Assembly (NCBI GenBank): GCA_003230945.1
Contig: QIHK01000076.1
Span: 1-6,286, forward strand
Length of the DNA stretch: 6,286 bases
From: Candidatus Kaiserbacteria bacterium
GTDB lineage: Bacteria; Patescibacteriota; Minisyncoccia; Phycocordibacterales; Phycocordibacteraceae
Direction: 5' to 3'
Below the pieces are notes generated by a model. The model worked only from the letters and a program-made list of their open reading frames with translations, was not told the DNA's origin and ran no database searches. Positions 1 to 5,691 of the stretch are shown in pieces. The position numbers were made by a program, and so were the translations under genes. How positions within the stretch are numbered: position 1 is the first letter of the stretch; each line of letters opens with the position of its first letter.

Positions 1-44
1 AGTAATTCGATAAGCGTAAAACCTTTATAACGATTATTATACAT
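1..44 (-). CDS. Type IV prepilin, N-terminal fragment cut by window edge
   Basis: An ATG at 44-42 opens a frame that runs off the left edge and reads MYNNRYKGFTLIEL. This is a class III (type IV prepilin) signal: a short, basic leader (R5, K7), Gly at -1 for prepilin peptidase PilD, Phe at +1 that would be N-methylated, and the invariant Glu at +5 (FTLIE). After processing the hydrophobic start would sit in the inner membrane and then in the fibre core. Only 14 full codons are visible, so major pilin cannot be told from minor pilin or pseudopilin. It lies 121 bp downstream of pilC on the same strand, as expected for a pilin at the end of an assembly cluster. No Shine-Dalgarno sequence precedes the ATG, which follows an AT-rich run (AATATAAAAT). 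The motif is very specific, so identity as a prepilin-like protein is fairly sure despite the short length. Confidence 0.85.
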   Translation of the reverse strand, partial: MYNNRYKGFTLIEL

Positions 45-102
45 ATTTTATATTGTGCGGTTAATAACTGAATTGTACGGCTAAATGCACAGGACTGCAG
101 TG

Positions 103-121
103 GGGGTGTGTGGATAACCCC
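103..121 (-). promoter_or_regulatory. Short hairpin in the pilC-prepilin gap, with a DnaA-box-like loop
   Basis: GGGGT and ACCCC (117-121 and 103-107 read on the minus strand) can pair as a 5-bp GC-rich stem around a 9-nt loop. A perfect match to the DnaA box TTATCCACA lies at 109-117 on the minus strand, covering most of the loop and one stem base. No T-run follows on either strand, so it is not a standard intrinsic terminator. It lies between the candidate TATAAT box and the prepilin start and so would be in the prepilin leader. Whether it is an RNA structure, a protein site or chance is open. The rest of the 45-165 gap shows only AT-rich sequence and the small palindrome GTTAATAAC at 60-68. 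Confidence 0.3.
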
Positions 122-123
122 TT

Positions 124-129
124 ATTATA
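124..129 (-). promoter_or_regulatory. Candidate -10 box for the prepilin gene
   Basis: The minus strand reads TATAAT here, an exact sigma70 -10 consensus, about 80 nt upstream of the prepilin ATG at 44. Transcription would start near 117 and give a leader of about 70 nt. No convincing TTGACA-like -35 lies 16-18 nt upstream (the matching position reads AAAAGA) and there is no extended TG, so this is a suggestion only. A separate pilin promoter would make sense because pilin is usually needed in far larger amounts than the assembly proteins. Confidence 0.35.
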
Positions 130-165
130 GAGCCAATAGAGTAACCTCTTTTTTGAAACTCTGAA

Positions 166-1371
166 TCAGATTGCACCAGCGAGGTTATAAATAGGGATCA
201 AGATTGCTGCCAAAAGAACGCCGACGCCGAGGCCGAGAGAAACAATCATGATTGGTTCGATAAGGCTCACAAGCGTATCGACGGCGTTACTCACTTCGCG
301 ATTATAGAATTTTGCCAGTGTCATAAGAATTTTCCCAAGTTCACCGGTTTCTTCCCCAACCCTTACCATAGCGACCATAATGCCCGGTATCTCATCGTGA
401 TGCGCGAGCGCATCTGAGATAGAAGAGCCCCCTTTTACTTCAGAACTTACTTGATTCAATATTTCTTCATATGCGGCATTACCAACAACTGAGGCAGTAA
501 TATCAAGAGCTTCAATTACAGAGACACCCGAAAGGAGCATTGTAGAGAAGTTGTCTGAAATACGCGCGAGATAAAGTTTCTTATAGAGAGTGCCTACATA
601 CGGCACAGTGAGCCGCAGAGTATCGAGAACGAGCGCGCCACGTGGTGTTTTTCGTAACTGCCATATATAGATACCAAGCGCTACGATAGCAATGAGTACG
701 AATATGCCGTAGTGCACGAGGAAATTCGACAAGTCTATAATGATTTTCGTATAAAGAGGAACCTTTTGACCTGAATCAACGAGAACTGCACTAATCTTCG
801 GAATGACGAGTGTGAGCATGAGTGACATAACACCAAAGAACACGGCAACAACGAACGCTGGATATATGAGAGCATTCTCCGCCTTACTCACAACATCGTA
901 TGTACGATCAAGATAGTCCGCGAGATAACCAAATATCTCAGAGAGTTTTCCACTTTCTTCCCCAGCACGTACCATATTTACGTAAAATACAGAGAAAGCT
1001 TTAGGGTGTCGCGAGAGCGCTTTACTGATTGGACTGCCACTTTGTAAATCGTTCGCCACTGTCGAGAGAATGTGCTCCAGATATTTATTTTCTACTTCAG
1101 AAGCGAGCAAACGAAAAATACGGAGTGCCGAAACCTGTGCTTCAAAGAGCGTCGCAATTTGACGCGATAGAATGACAATTTCTTTATTTGATACACGGTT
1201 AAAGAACTCAATATCTAAATTAAGAAGTGATTTTTTCTCATTTGACTGTATAAATGAAATAACGAGATTACGACGTTGCAAAGAGGAAACTGCAATTTCT
1301 TGTGAAGGAGCCTCAATAGTTCCATCGCGTTCGTGCCCATCTTGATCAATTGCGTGATATTTAAAAAGCAT
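166..1371 (-). CDS. pilC: PilC, type IV pilus inner-membrane platform protein
   Basis: This 401-residue protein has the usual length and build of PilC/GspF. The N-terminal part (about 1-60, starting MLFKYHAIDQDG) resembles the usual PilC opening. Two T2SSF domains follow at about 66-190 and 270-393. Each carries the repeated family signature: MVRAGEESGKL at 133-143 and MVRVGEETGEL at 335-345. Hydrophobic membrane segments are seen at about 168-192, 220-238 and 370-395, the last ending just before the C-terminus. In T4P machines PilC sits at the pilus base, contacts the PilB and PilT hexamers from the cytoplasm and passes pilin subunits into or out of the fibre. The ATG is 1 nt after the pilT stop (TAATATG), so translation is probably coupled to pilT. 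No Shine-Dalgarno motif precedes it. The nearest alternative name is GspF of type II secretion, but the adjacent pilT argues for pili. Confidence 0.95.
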   Translation of the reverse strand: MLFKYHAIDQDGHERDGTIEAPSQEIAVSSLQRRNLVISFIQSNEKKSLLNLDIEFFNRVSNKEIVILSRQIATLFEAQVSALRIFRLLASEVENKYLEHILSTVANDLQSGSPISKALSRHPKAFSVFYVNMVRAGEESGKLSEIFGYLADYLDRTYDVVSKAENALIYPAFVVAVFFGVMSLMLTLVIPKISAVLVDSGQKVPLYTKIIIDLSNFLVHYGIFVLIAIVALGIYIWQLRKTPRGALVLDTLRLTVPYVGTLYKKLYLARISDNFSTMLLSGVSVIEALDITASVVGNAAYEEILNQVSSEVKGGSSISDALAHHDEIPGIMVAMVRVGEETGELGKILMTLAKFYNREVSNAVDTLVSLIEPIMIVSLGLGVGVLLAAILIPIYNLAGAI

Positions 1372-1372
1372 A

Positions 1373-2431
1373 TTAGAGGTATCTTTCGAAAGTTTTTGTG
1401 TCCATCGCGTGTTCGTAGGCGTGTTCGACCGTTACCTCGCCACGACGGACAAGCTCAGCAAGCGCACGATCCATATCTATCATACCTTCTTGTGAACTGG
1501 TTTGAATAACCGCACTAATCTCATGAGTGCGTGCTTCTCGAATAAGATTAGCGATGGCATTGTTATTAATAAGAAGTTCATAGGCTGGAATGAGTCCGCC
1601 GGAAATGCGCGGAATGAGTCGTTGCGAGAAAATGCCGGCGAGACTTCCTGCAAGCTGTACGCGTACTTGGTCTTGTTGTTGCGACGGAAACATATCAATA
1701 ATACGATCAATGGTCTGAGCGGCATTGTTTGTGTGAAGTGTCGAAAAGACAAGATGCCCAGTCTCTGCTGCAGTAACAGCCGAAGAAATCGTCTCGTAAT
1801 CACGCATCTCTCCAACCATAATGACATCAACGTCCTCACGGAAAGAACTCTGCAGTGCTGAATGGAAATTAGGAGCATCAATATGTATTTCACGTTGATG
1901 GATAAGTGACTTTTTCGGTTTAAATATATATTCAACTGGATCTTCAATGGTGAGAATGTGTTCAGCACGACTCTCATTTATATGATCAATCATGGCAGCG
2001 AGTGTCGTTGACTTCCCTTGCCCCACTGGACCTACGACAAGGAAAAACCCTTGCTCCCGCTGAGTAAAGACACTAAGTATCGGAGGAAGATTTAAGTCAT
2101 CAAAAGTACGTATTTTATTTGGTATGAGACGCAGTGCCATCGTAATCATTCCTTGCACCTGATAACCATTCACGCGAAAACGATCACCTTTATAGGCAAA
2201 GGAGATGTCCACAGTCTGTTTTTCCTTGAAAGATTCCCAGCGGTCTGGTGGCACAATTGAACTCAACATTGCTTCAGTATCCTCATTACTGAACGGACCG
2301 TATTTCGCTACCGGCAAGAGCGAGCCTGAAACACGAATCATTAGTGTCTCTTCTGGTGAAATATGAAGGTCTGAACCACCTTGCGCAATAACAAGGTCTA
2401 GAAGAGTAAGTAATTTTTTGTTGGCTGTCAT
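1373..2431 (-). CDS. pilT: PilT, pilus retraction ATPase
   Basis: This 352-residue protein is of normal PilT length. The N-terminal PAS-like domain (about 1-105) contains the conserved QGGSDLHIS stretch. The RecA-like domain follows: Walker A GPVGQGKST at 134-142 (K140), Asp box TIEDPVEY at 161-168 (E163), Walker B region with VGEMRD at 206-211 (E208), and His box TGHLVFSTLHTNN at 224-236 (H226, H233). AIANLIRE at 292-299 matches the AIRNLIRE signature that marks PilT rather than PilB and is needed for retraction. There is no N-terminal MshEN domain and no zinc motif, as expected. PilT works as a cytoplasmic hexamer under PilC and powers pilus depolymerisation and twitching. Oddities: the usual GPTGSGKST is GPVGQGKST, and the usual REDPD is REDVD. 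The gene lies 29 nt after the receiver gene and 1 nt before pilC. The start gives a standard N-terminus; only a weak GAGA lies upstream. Confidence 0.96.
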   Translation of the reverse strand: MTANKKLLTLLDLVIAQGGSDLHISPEETLMIRVSGSLLPVAKYGPFSNEDTEAMLSSIVPPDRWESFKEKQTVDISFAYKGDRFRVNGYQVQGMITMALRLIPNKIRTFDDLNLPPILSVFTQREQGFFLVVGPVGQGKSTTLAAMIDHINESRAEHILTIEDPVEYIFKPKKSLIHQREIHIDAPNFHSALQSSFREDVDVIMVGEMRDYETISSAVTAAETGHLVFSTLHTNNAAQTIDRIIDMFPSQQQDQVRVQLAGSLAGIFSQRLIPRISGGLIPAYELLINNNAIANLIREARTHEISAVIQTSSQEGMIDMDRALAELVRRGEVTVEHAYEHAMDTKTFERYL

Positions 2432-2460
2432 GAAAGAATCTATCTCAAAAATTTAAGTTT

Positions 2461-2850
2461 TTACGAATCCTTTTTCTCTTCAAGAATACGTACTGTTTCC
2501 GTAAGAACTTCTGATGGAACAGCGGACGCTTTAATAATATAGCCATCAACATTAAGTGCTTTAGCTCTTTCAATATCAGAATCTTGACCCTGATTCGATA
2601 GAATAATAATTTTTGCACTTGTAGCAAGATTTTCTTTCCGTATCGTCTCCAAAGTCTCAAAACCATCGATACCTGGCATAATGATGTCGAGAAGAATAGC
2701 GTCCGGAGATTTCTCTCCCTTACGTAATTGAGCAAGTAATTCTTCACCTCCATTAAATGAATGAATGTCATGCCCAGCATTTTTAAATTTTACCGAATAG
2801 AGATCGAGTAGAAAGCGGTCGTCATCAGTGAGGTAGATGTGGTATGCCAT
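2461..2850 (-). CDS. Stand-alone CheY-like response regulator receiver
   Basis: This 129-residue protein is a single receiver (REC) domain with no output domain. The acidic pair D9/D10, phospho-acceptor D55 in LLDIIMPG, switch Ser S85 (IILSNQGQ), aromatic Y104 and invariant K107 (IIKAS) are all present, so it should bind Mg2+ and be phosphorylated. It lies between pilB (27 nt upstream) and pilT (29 nt downstream) on the same strand. From that position I infer that it acts by protein contact on the pilus motors or another cytoplasmic partner, in the way CheY-type or PilG/PilH proteins act. It cannot bind DNA through any visible domain. The cognate kinase is not in the window. Small receivers near T4P genes are, as I recall, frequent in Patescibacteria. 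No Shine-Dalgarno motif precedes the ATG. The REC assignment is firm; the role is inferred. Confidence 0.93.
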   Translation of the reverse strand: MAYHIYLTDDDRFLLDLYSVKFKNAGHDIHSFNGGEELLAQLRKGEKSPDAILLDIIMPGIDGFETLETIRKENLATSAKIIILSNQGQDSDIERAKALNVDGYIIKASAVPSEVLTETVRILEEKKDS

Positions 2851-2877
2851 ATGATTTCAGTATACTACGTTTATGCC

Positions 2878-4683
2878 TCACACTTCTTTGTCAGCTGGAA
2901 ATATTTTTCCACCGAGTGTATTTACTTCTTCAAACGGGATTTCACCATTTAGGGCCTTTATGATGGCGTCCTCACGCATGGTAAGCATGCCACCGGCCCG
3001 TGCAATGGTATATATTTTCTCCTCAACTGGTTCATTAAGTACAATCTGTTCAATGTCTTTATTCATACTCAGTATTTCGAAAACTCCCGTACGCCCGCGT
3101 GTACCATTTGGACATTCTTCAGTCGATATTGCATGAAAGAACTGTTTGAATGGCGGGAGTTTTGCACGATATTGCTCAGGAAGATCTGAAAATTCACTCT
3201 CAAGTAACACTTGAAGTGAGGGTGATACTGGAAAAGATTTTGCGGCACCTTCACAAAGTTTACGTGTAAGACGCTGCCCAATGACCGCAATCAGTGTTGG
3301 AGCGATAAGAAATGGGTCAACACCCATATCAACCAAACGCGGAATGGCTCCCGCAGCGGTATTGGTGTGAATTGTTGAAAAAACGAGATGACCGGTAAGT
3401 GCCGCTTGAATAGCAAGTTGTGCTGTTTCTTTATCTCTAATCTCACCAACCATGATGACATCTGGATCCTGACGAAGAATAGAACGAAGCCCTGAAGCGA
3501 ATGTGTAACCAATGTCTGGACGTACCTGACTTTGTGAGACTCCTGCTATTTGATACTCTACTGGATCTTCAAGTGAAACAACATTCTCCTTCTCGCGATC
3601 AAGTGCTGAAAGCATTGCGAACAATGTGGTCGACTTACCTGAACCGGTAGGTCCAGCTATGAGAATGATGCCATATGGTGCCTTCATCATTTCGTGAATT
3701 ACTTCAAGATTTTTATCAGTGAATCCGACAGATTCCAATGTCGTCGTTGATGCTGATTGATCAAGAATACGCATCACAACTTTCTCACCGTGTTCTGTTG
3801 GAAAAGTTGACACACGAAAATCAATACGTCGTTTATCTACGGTGGCAGAAAAACGACCGTCTTGAGGTTTACGCTTTTCATCAAGACGAAGTTTTGCAAG
3901 TATTTTTATACGCGCTACGACAGCGGTATGTATTTTAGATGGTAATTCAAGCGAAGTATGTAAATCACCGTCCATACGGAAACGCACTCGTGTTTTTTTT
4001 GTTGTTGGTTCAATATGAATATCGGAAGCATGCCCTTCAATGGCATACCGTAAAATGGTCGAAACAATTTTTGTCACTGGTGCATCTGCATGCAAAGCTT
4101 CGGCAGGACCAGTGAGGTCAAGAGAACTGCTACTTAATTCTTTTTTCTTTTCGGCTACTTCTTGGTCTGTCTTTGGTGACATGTCCGGTGAAGTTCCTAA
4201 ATCAGGGTCTCCTGTTTGTGTGACGGTATCAATTTCTGAAAGAGCCTTCCCCACTTCTCCAGTAAGATTCTTGTACGCTGATAGTACCCGCGCGAAATCA
4301 GATTTAGTAATGAGGAATACCTTGTAGGGCATACCTAGCTTTCCGGAAATAAACTGCAACGCGTCCATCGCCTCTATATTGTCCGGATCGATGATACCGA
4401 CTTCGAGTGCTCCTTCTGCAACATCAAGTGGCACAAAACCATAGTGACGAGCTGAATCAACTGGAATGTAGTTGAGTGTCGATAGCTCTACAGGAGGATC
4501 ATCGAGAATACGAGTAGGAATACCATACGCTTCGCCAGCTACCGCAAGAGCGTCTTTAATGGTAATGCCACGCTCGGCAAGAGCTTCTTCAATCGGACGC
4601 TTTGTTGCAAGCTCAGCCTCTATTGCTGCATGGTCAGCAGGAGTAAGAAGACCTTGATCGAGCAGTGGTTCGAGAAGATTCAT
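2878..4683 (-). CDS. pilB: PilB, pilus extension ATPase (GspE/PilB family)
   Basis: The 601-residue protein has three parts. Residues 1-145 form an MshEN/GspE-N-like domain; its c-di-GMP-type motif is degenerate. A Ser/Lys/Asp-rich linker spans about 145-192. The motor core runs from about 196, with HASDIHIEP at 218-226 opening the N2 domain. Walker A is GPTGSGKST at 344-352 (K350), the Asp box SLEDPVEY at 370-377, the Walker B region VGEIRD at 412-417 (E414), and the His box TGHLVFSTIHTN at 430-441. PilB forms a cytoplasmic hexamer that turns PilC and adds pilin subunits. Oddity: the C-terminal zinc motif, normally two CxxC pairs, keeps only one Cys of each (C477 in LCEGA, C524 in ECPNG). 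The RTGVFEIL stretch at 531-538 is intact. The gene opens the block pilB-receiver-pilT-pilC and is preceded by a 144-bp gap with a candidate promoter. No Shine-Dalgarno motif lies before the ATG. GspE is the alternative name; context favours PilB. Confidence 0.96.
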   Translation of the reverse strand: MNLLEPLLDQGLLTPADHAAIEAELATKRPIEEALAERGITIKDALAVAGEAYGIPTRILDDPPVELSTLNYIPVDSARHYGFVPLDVAEGALEVGIIDPDNIEAMDALQFISGKLGMPYKVFLITKSDFARVLSAYKNLTGEVGKALSEIDTVTQTGDPDLGTSPDMSPKTDQEVAEKKKELSSSSLDLTGPAEALHADAPVTKIVSTILRYAIEGHASDIHIEPTTKKTRVRFRMDGDLHTSLELPSKIHTAVVARIKILAKLRLDEKRKPQDGRFSATVDKRRIDFRVSTFPTEHGEKVVMRILDQSASTTTLESVGFTDKNLEVIHEMMKAPYGIILIAGPTGSGKSTTLFAMLSALDREKENVVSLEDPVEYQIAGVSQSQVRPDIGYTFASGLRSILRQDPDVIMVGEIRDKETAQLAIQAALTGHLVFSTIHTNTAAGAIPRLVDMGVDPFLIAPTLIAVIGQRLTRKLCEGAAKSFPVSPSLQVLLESEFSDLPEQYRAKLPPFKQFFHAISTEECPNGTRGRTGVFEILSMNKDIEQIVLNEPVEEKIYTIARAGGMLTMREDAIIKALNGEIPFEEVNTLGGKIFPADKEV

Positions 4684-4704
4684 TTTATGAAATACAGCAT
4701 ACGA

Positions 4705-4723
4705 ACCGATTCGAATAATCGGT
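4705..4723 (-). promoter_or_regulatory. Inverted repeat in the pilB leader
   Basis: ACCGATT (4705-4711) and AATCGGT (4717-4723) form a perfect 7-bp stem with a 5-nt loop. It lies 22 bp upstream of the pilB ATG and downstream of the candidate promoter, so it would fold in the pilB leader RNA or serve as a dyad for a repressor. No T-run follows on the minus strand, so it is not a simple terminator. A third ACCGAT lies at 4801-4806, about 80 bp away, which slightly favours a protein-binding site. Confidence 0.4.
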
Positions 4724-4749
4724 GCACACTATATGATTAGTATTTATAA

Positions 4750-4779
4750 TATATATACTCATATTATTTCCCATTTCAA
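4750..4779 (-). promoter_or_regulatory. Candidate promoter for pilB-receiver-pilT-pilC
   Basis: On the minus strand TTGAAA (4779-4774) is followed by TATATA, either 16 nt (4757-4752) or 18 nt (4755-4750) downstream. This is a reasonable sigma70-type pair inside a very AT-rich stretch. Transcription would begin near 4743 and give a leader of about 60 nt with the 4705-4723 inverted repeat. The surrounding 144-bp gap is the longest between any two genes of the window, which supports an independent transcription start here. AT-rich gaps produce such matches easily, so confidence is limited. Confidence 0.4.
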
Positions 4780-4808
4780 ATTTCTTAAAATTTTTTATCG
4801 ACCGATAA

Positions 4809-4822
4809 TACCCATTCGGGTA
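4809..4822 (-). other. Small hairpin just after the PilP-like stop codon
   Basis: TACCC and GGGTA (on the minus strand, 4822-4818 and 4813-4809) form a 5-bp stem with a GAAT tetraloop, starting 5 nt after the TAA at 4830-4828. A second short dyad, TATCGGTCGATA, lies just beyond and is followed by A6T4 rather than a T-run. The pair could slow or protect the 3' end of the pilN-pilO-PilP-like transcript, but it does not fit a classical rho-independent terminator. Confidence 0.25.
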
Positions 4823-4827
4823 ACTAC

Positions 4828-5130
4828 TTACTTTTTACTCACTCCGGCAACAGGCTTAAAGGGATCGGGGCGACCAGAAGCCTCAGATTTAATTGGTGTC
4901 GCAAGACTTACTAATGTTTGAAAGCGCCCATCAGAGAAAATTTTGGTATCAAACGAAATCGGCGTGAGCTCACCAACGAGATTCTGAAAGCGTGTTTGTA
5001 CAACATTTTGATCTGTAGTGGTGGTTAGTGGTGGCTCATTACCAGTGCCGGTAAAGAAGTACCAATAAGCACCACCAGCTACAATGAGCGCTGAGATGAT
5101 AATTAATATAGTTTTTGAATCGAATTTCAT
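4828..5130 (-). CDS. Short PilP-like inner-membrane protein with DPF motif
   Basis: This 100-residue protein starts with a short polar stretch and one membrane helix (about 7-26, rich in Ile, Ala and Gly). A Thr/Pro-rich spacer (31-46) and a small soluble segment follow, ending in GRPDPFKP at 86-93 and seven more residues. Its place directly after pilN and pilO matches pilP in the pilMNOPQ order, and a (R/G)DPF motif before the folded domain is, as I recall, typical of PilP. Classical PilP is a lipoprotein of about 170-180 residues whose C-terminal beta-domain contacts the secretin PilQ. Here there is no lipobox Cys, and the chain stops where that beta-domain would begin. It may therefore keep only the part that binds PilN/PilO. 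It could instead be a separate Patescibacteria-specific pilus protein, so no symbol is given. It begins 12 nt after the pilO stop and no Shine-Dalgarno motif is visible. Confidence 0.75.
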   Translation of the reverse strand: MKFDSKTILIIISALIVAGGAYWYFFTGTGNEPPLTTTTDQNVVQTRFQNLVGELTPISFDTKIFSDGRFQTLVSLATPIKSEASGRPDPFKPVAGVSKK

Positions 5131-5142
5131 AATAATAAGTAA

Positions 5143-5691
5143 TTATCGGAGCCAATACAAACGTATACTCATTTTATAAGTATATACCGACGTGTTCGAC
5201 CCGCTTATTGTGAGATCACGGACATCAAGCAATCGGGTACTGTTTTCTACACCACTGAGGAATCGTTTAAATGAATCATACGTCCCCAGTGCTGAGAGCG
5301 AGAGTTCGACCGAACCTACGGGACCCTCTCCAACTTTCGTTCCCAATCCCGTAGATCCAGTTTTCGGACCAGCGGAAACATCGACATTAGAAAGTGAGAG
5401 TCCAGAACGAGCCGCGAGGGCATTCAAGTCAAGAATCATACCCACATTATCTACCGAATCTGGAAGGAACGTCTTTAAACGTGCAAGATCTGTCGGATCA
5501 ATCGCATTGCGCTTTGACGCGAGTTCATTTTTGCGAGCGACATAATCGCTCGCAGCAGTTAGTGCCTGATTATCACTAACGATAGACGCTTTTGTAGAGG
5601 CTATTGCCCCATTCCATTGAGGATTTACATATCCAAAGAATATGGCGATGGCAGCGACGAGAGCAAAAATGGGAAGGATGCGACTGTTCAT
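5143..5691 (-). CDS. pilO: PilO-like type IV pilus alignment protein
   Basis: The 182-residue protein has the PilO plan: a short cytoplasmic tip, one membrane helix (about 5-21), a helical, probably coiled-coil region (about 28-63), and a C-terminal ferredoxin-like domain (about 80-182). LARLKTFLPDSVDNVGMILD at 69-88 resembles the LP-D-N stretch at the domain start of many PilO proteins, and LGTYDSFKRFLSGVENS at 135-151 resembles the Y-x-x-h-x-x-F-h-x-x-h-E segment of the family. PilO pairs with PilN in the membrane and aligns the cytoplasmic motor with the rest of the machine. The ATG overlaps the pilN stop by 4 nt (ATGA), so the two are translationally coupled. Sequence divergence in PilO is high, so the call rests on architecture and position as well as these short matches. 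Confidence 0.88.
   Translation of the reverse strand: MNSRILPIFALVAAIAIFFGYVNPQWNGAIASTKASIVSDNQALTAASDYVARKNELASKRNAIDPTDLARLKTFLPDSVDNVGMILDLNALAARSGLSLSNVDVSAGPKTGSTGLGTKVGEGPVGSVELSLSALGTYDSFKRFLSGVENSTRLLDVRDLTISGSNTSVYTYKMSIRLYWLR

Noticed and set aside
138..162. AGAGT/ACTCT inverted repeat near the pilC stop as a terminator
   Set aside because: The stem is only 5 bp of mixed pairs with a 15-nt loop, and no T-run follows on the minus strand.
1480..1977. 165-codon minus-strand open frame inside pilT
   Set aside because: It overlaps pilT in another frame across the motor core, lacks any recognisable motif and is rich in Leu/Arg/Phe as frame shadows are. PilT is intact and unambiguous.
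2859..2864. TATACT as a -10 box for the receiver gene
   Set aside because: It would give an almost leaderless transcript, and the position 17 nt upstream reads AGAAGT, with no -35 character. The 27-nt gap fits simple read-through from pilB.
4733..4921. 62-codon plus-strand open frame spanning the gap before pilB
   Set aside because: Half is AT-rich intergenic DNA and half is antisense to the end of the PilP-like gene; the peptide shows no family features. The gap is better explained as regulatory.
5192..5545. 117-codon plus-strand open frame antisense to pilO
   Set aside because: It is an antisense shadow of a well-supported gene, with no family motif and no promoter. The same applies to the plus-strand frames at 1502-1861, 4040-4327 and 5803-6066.
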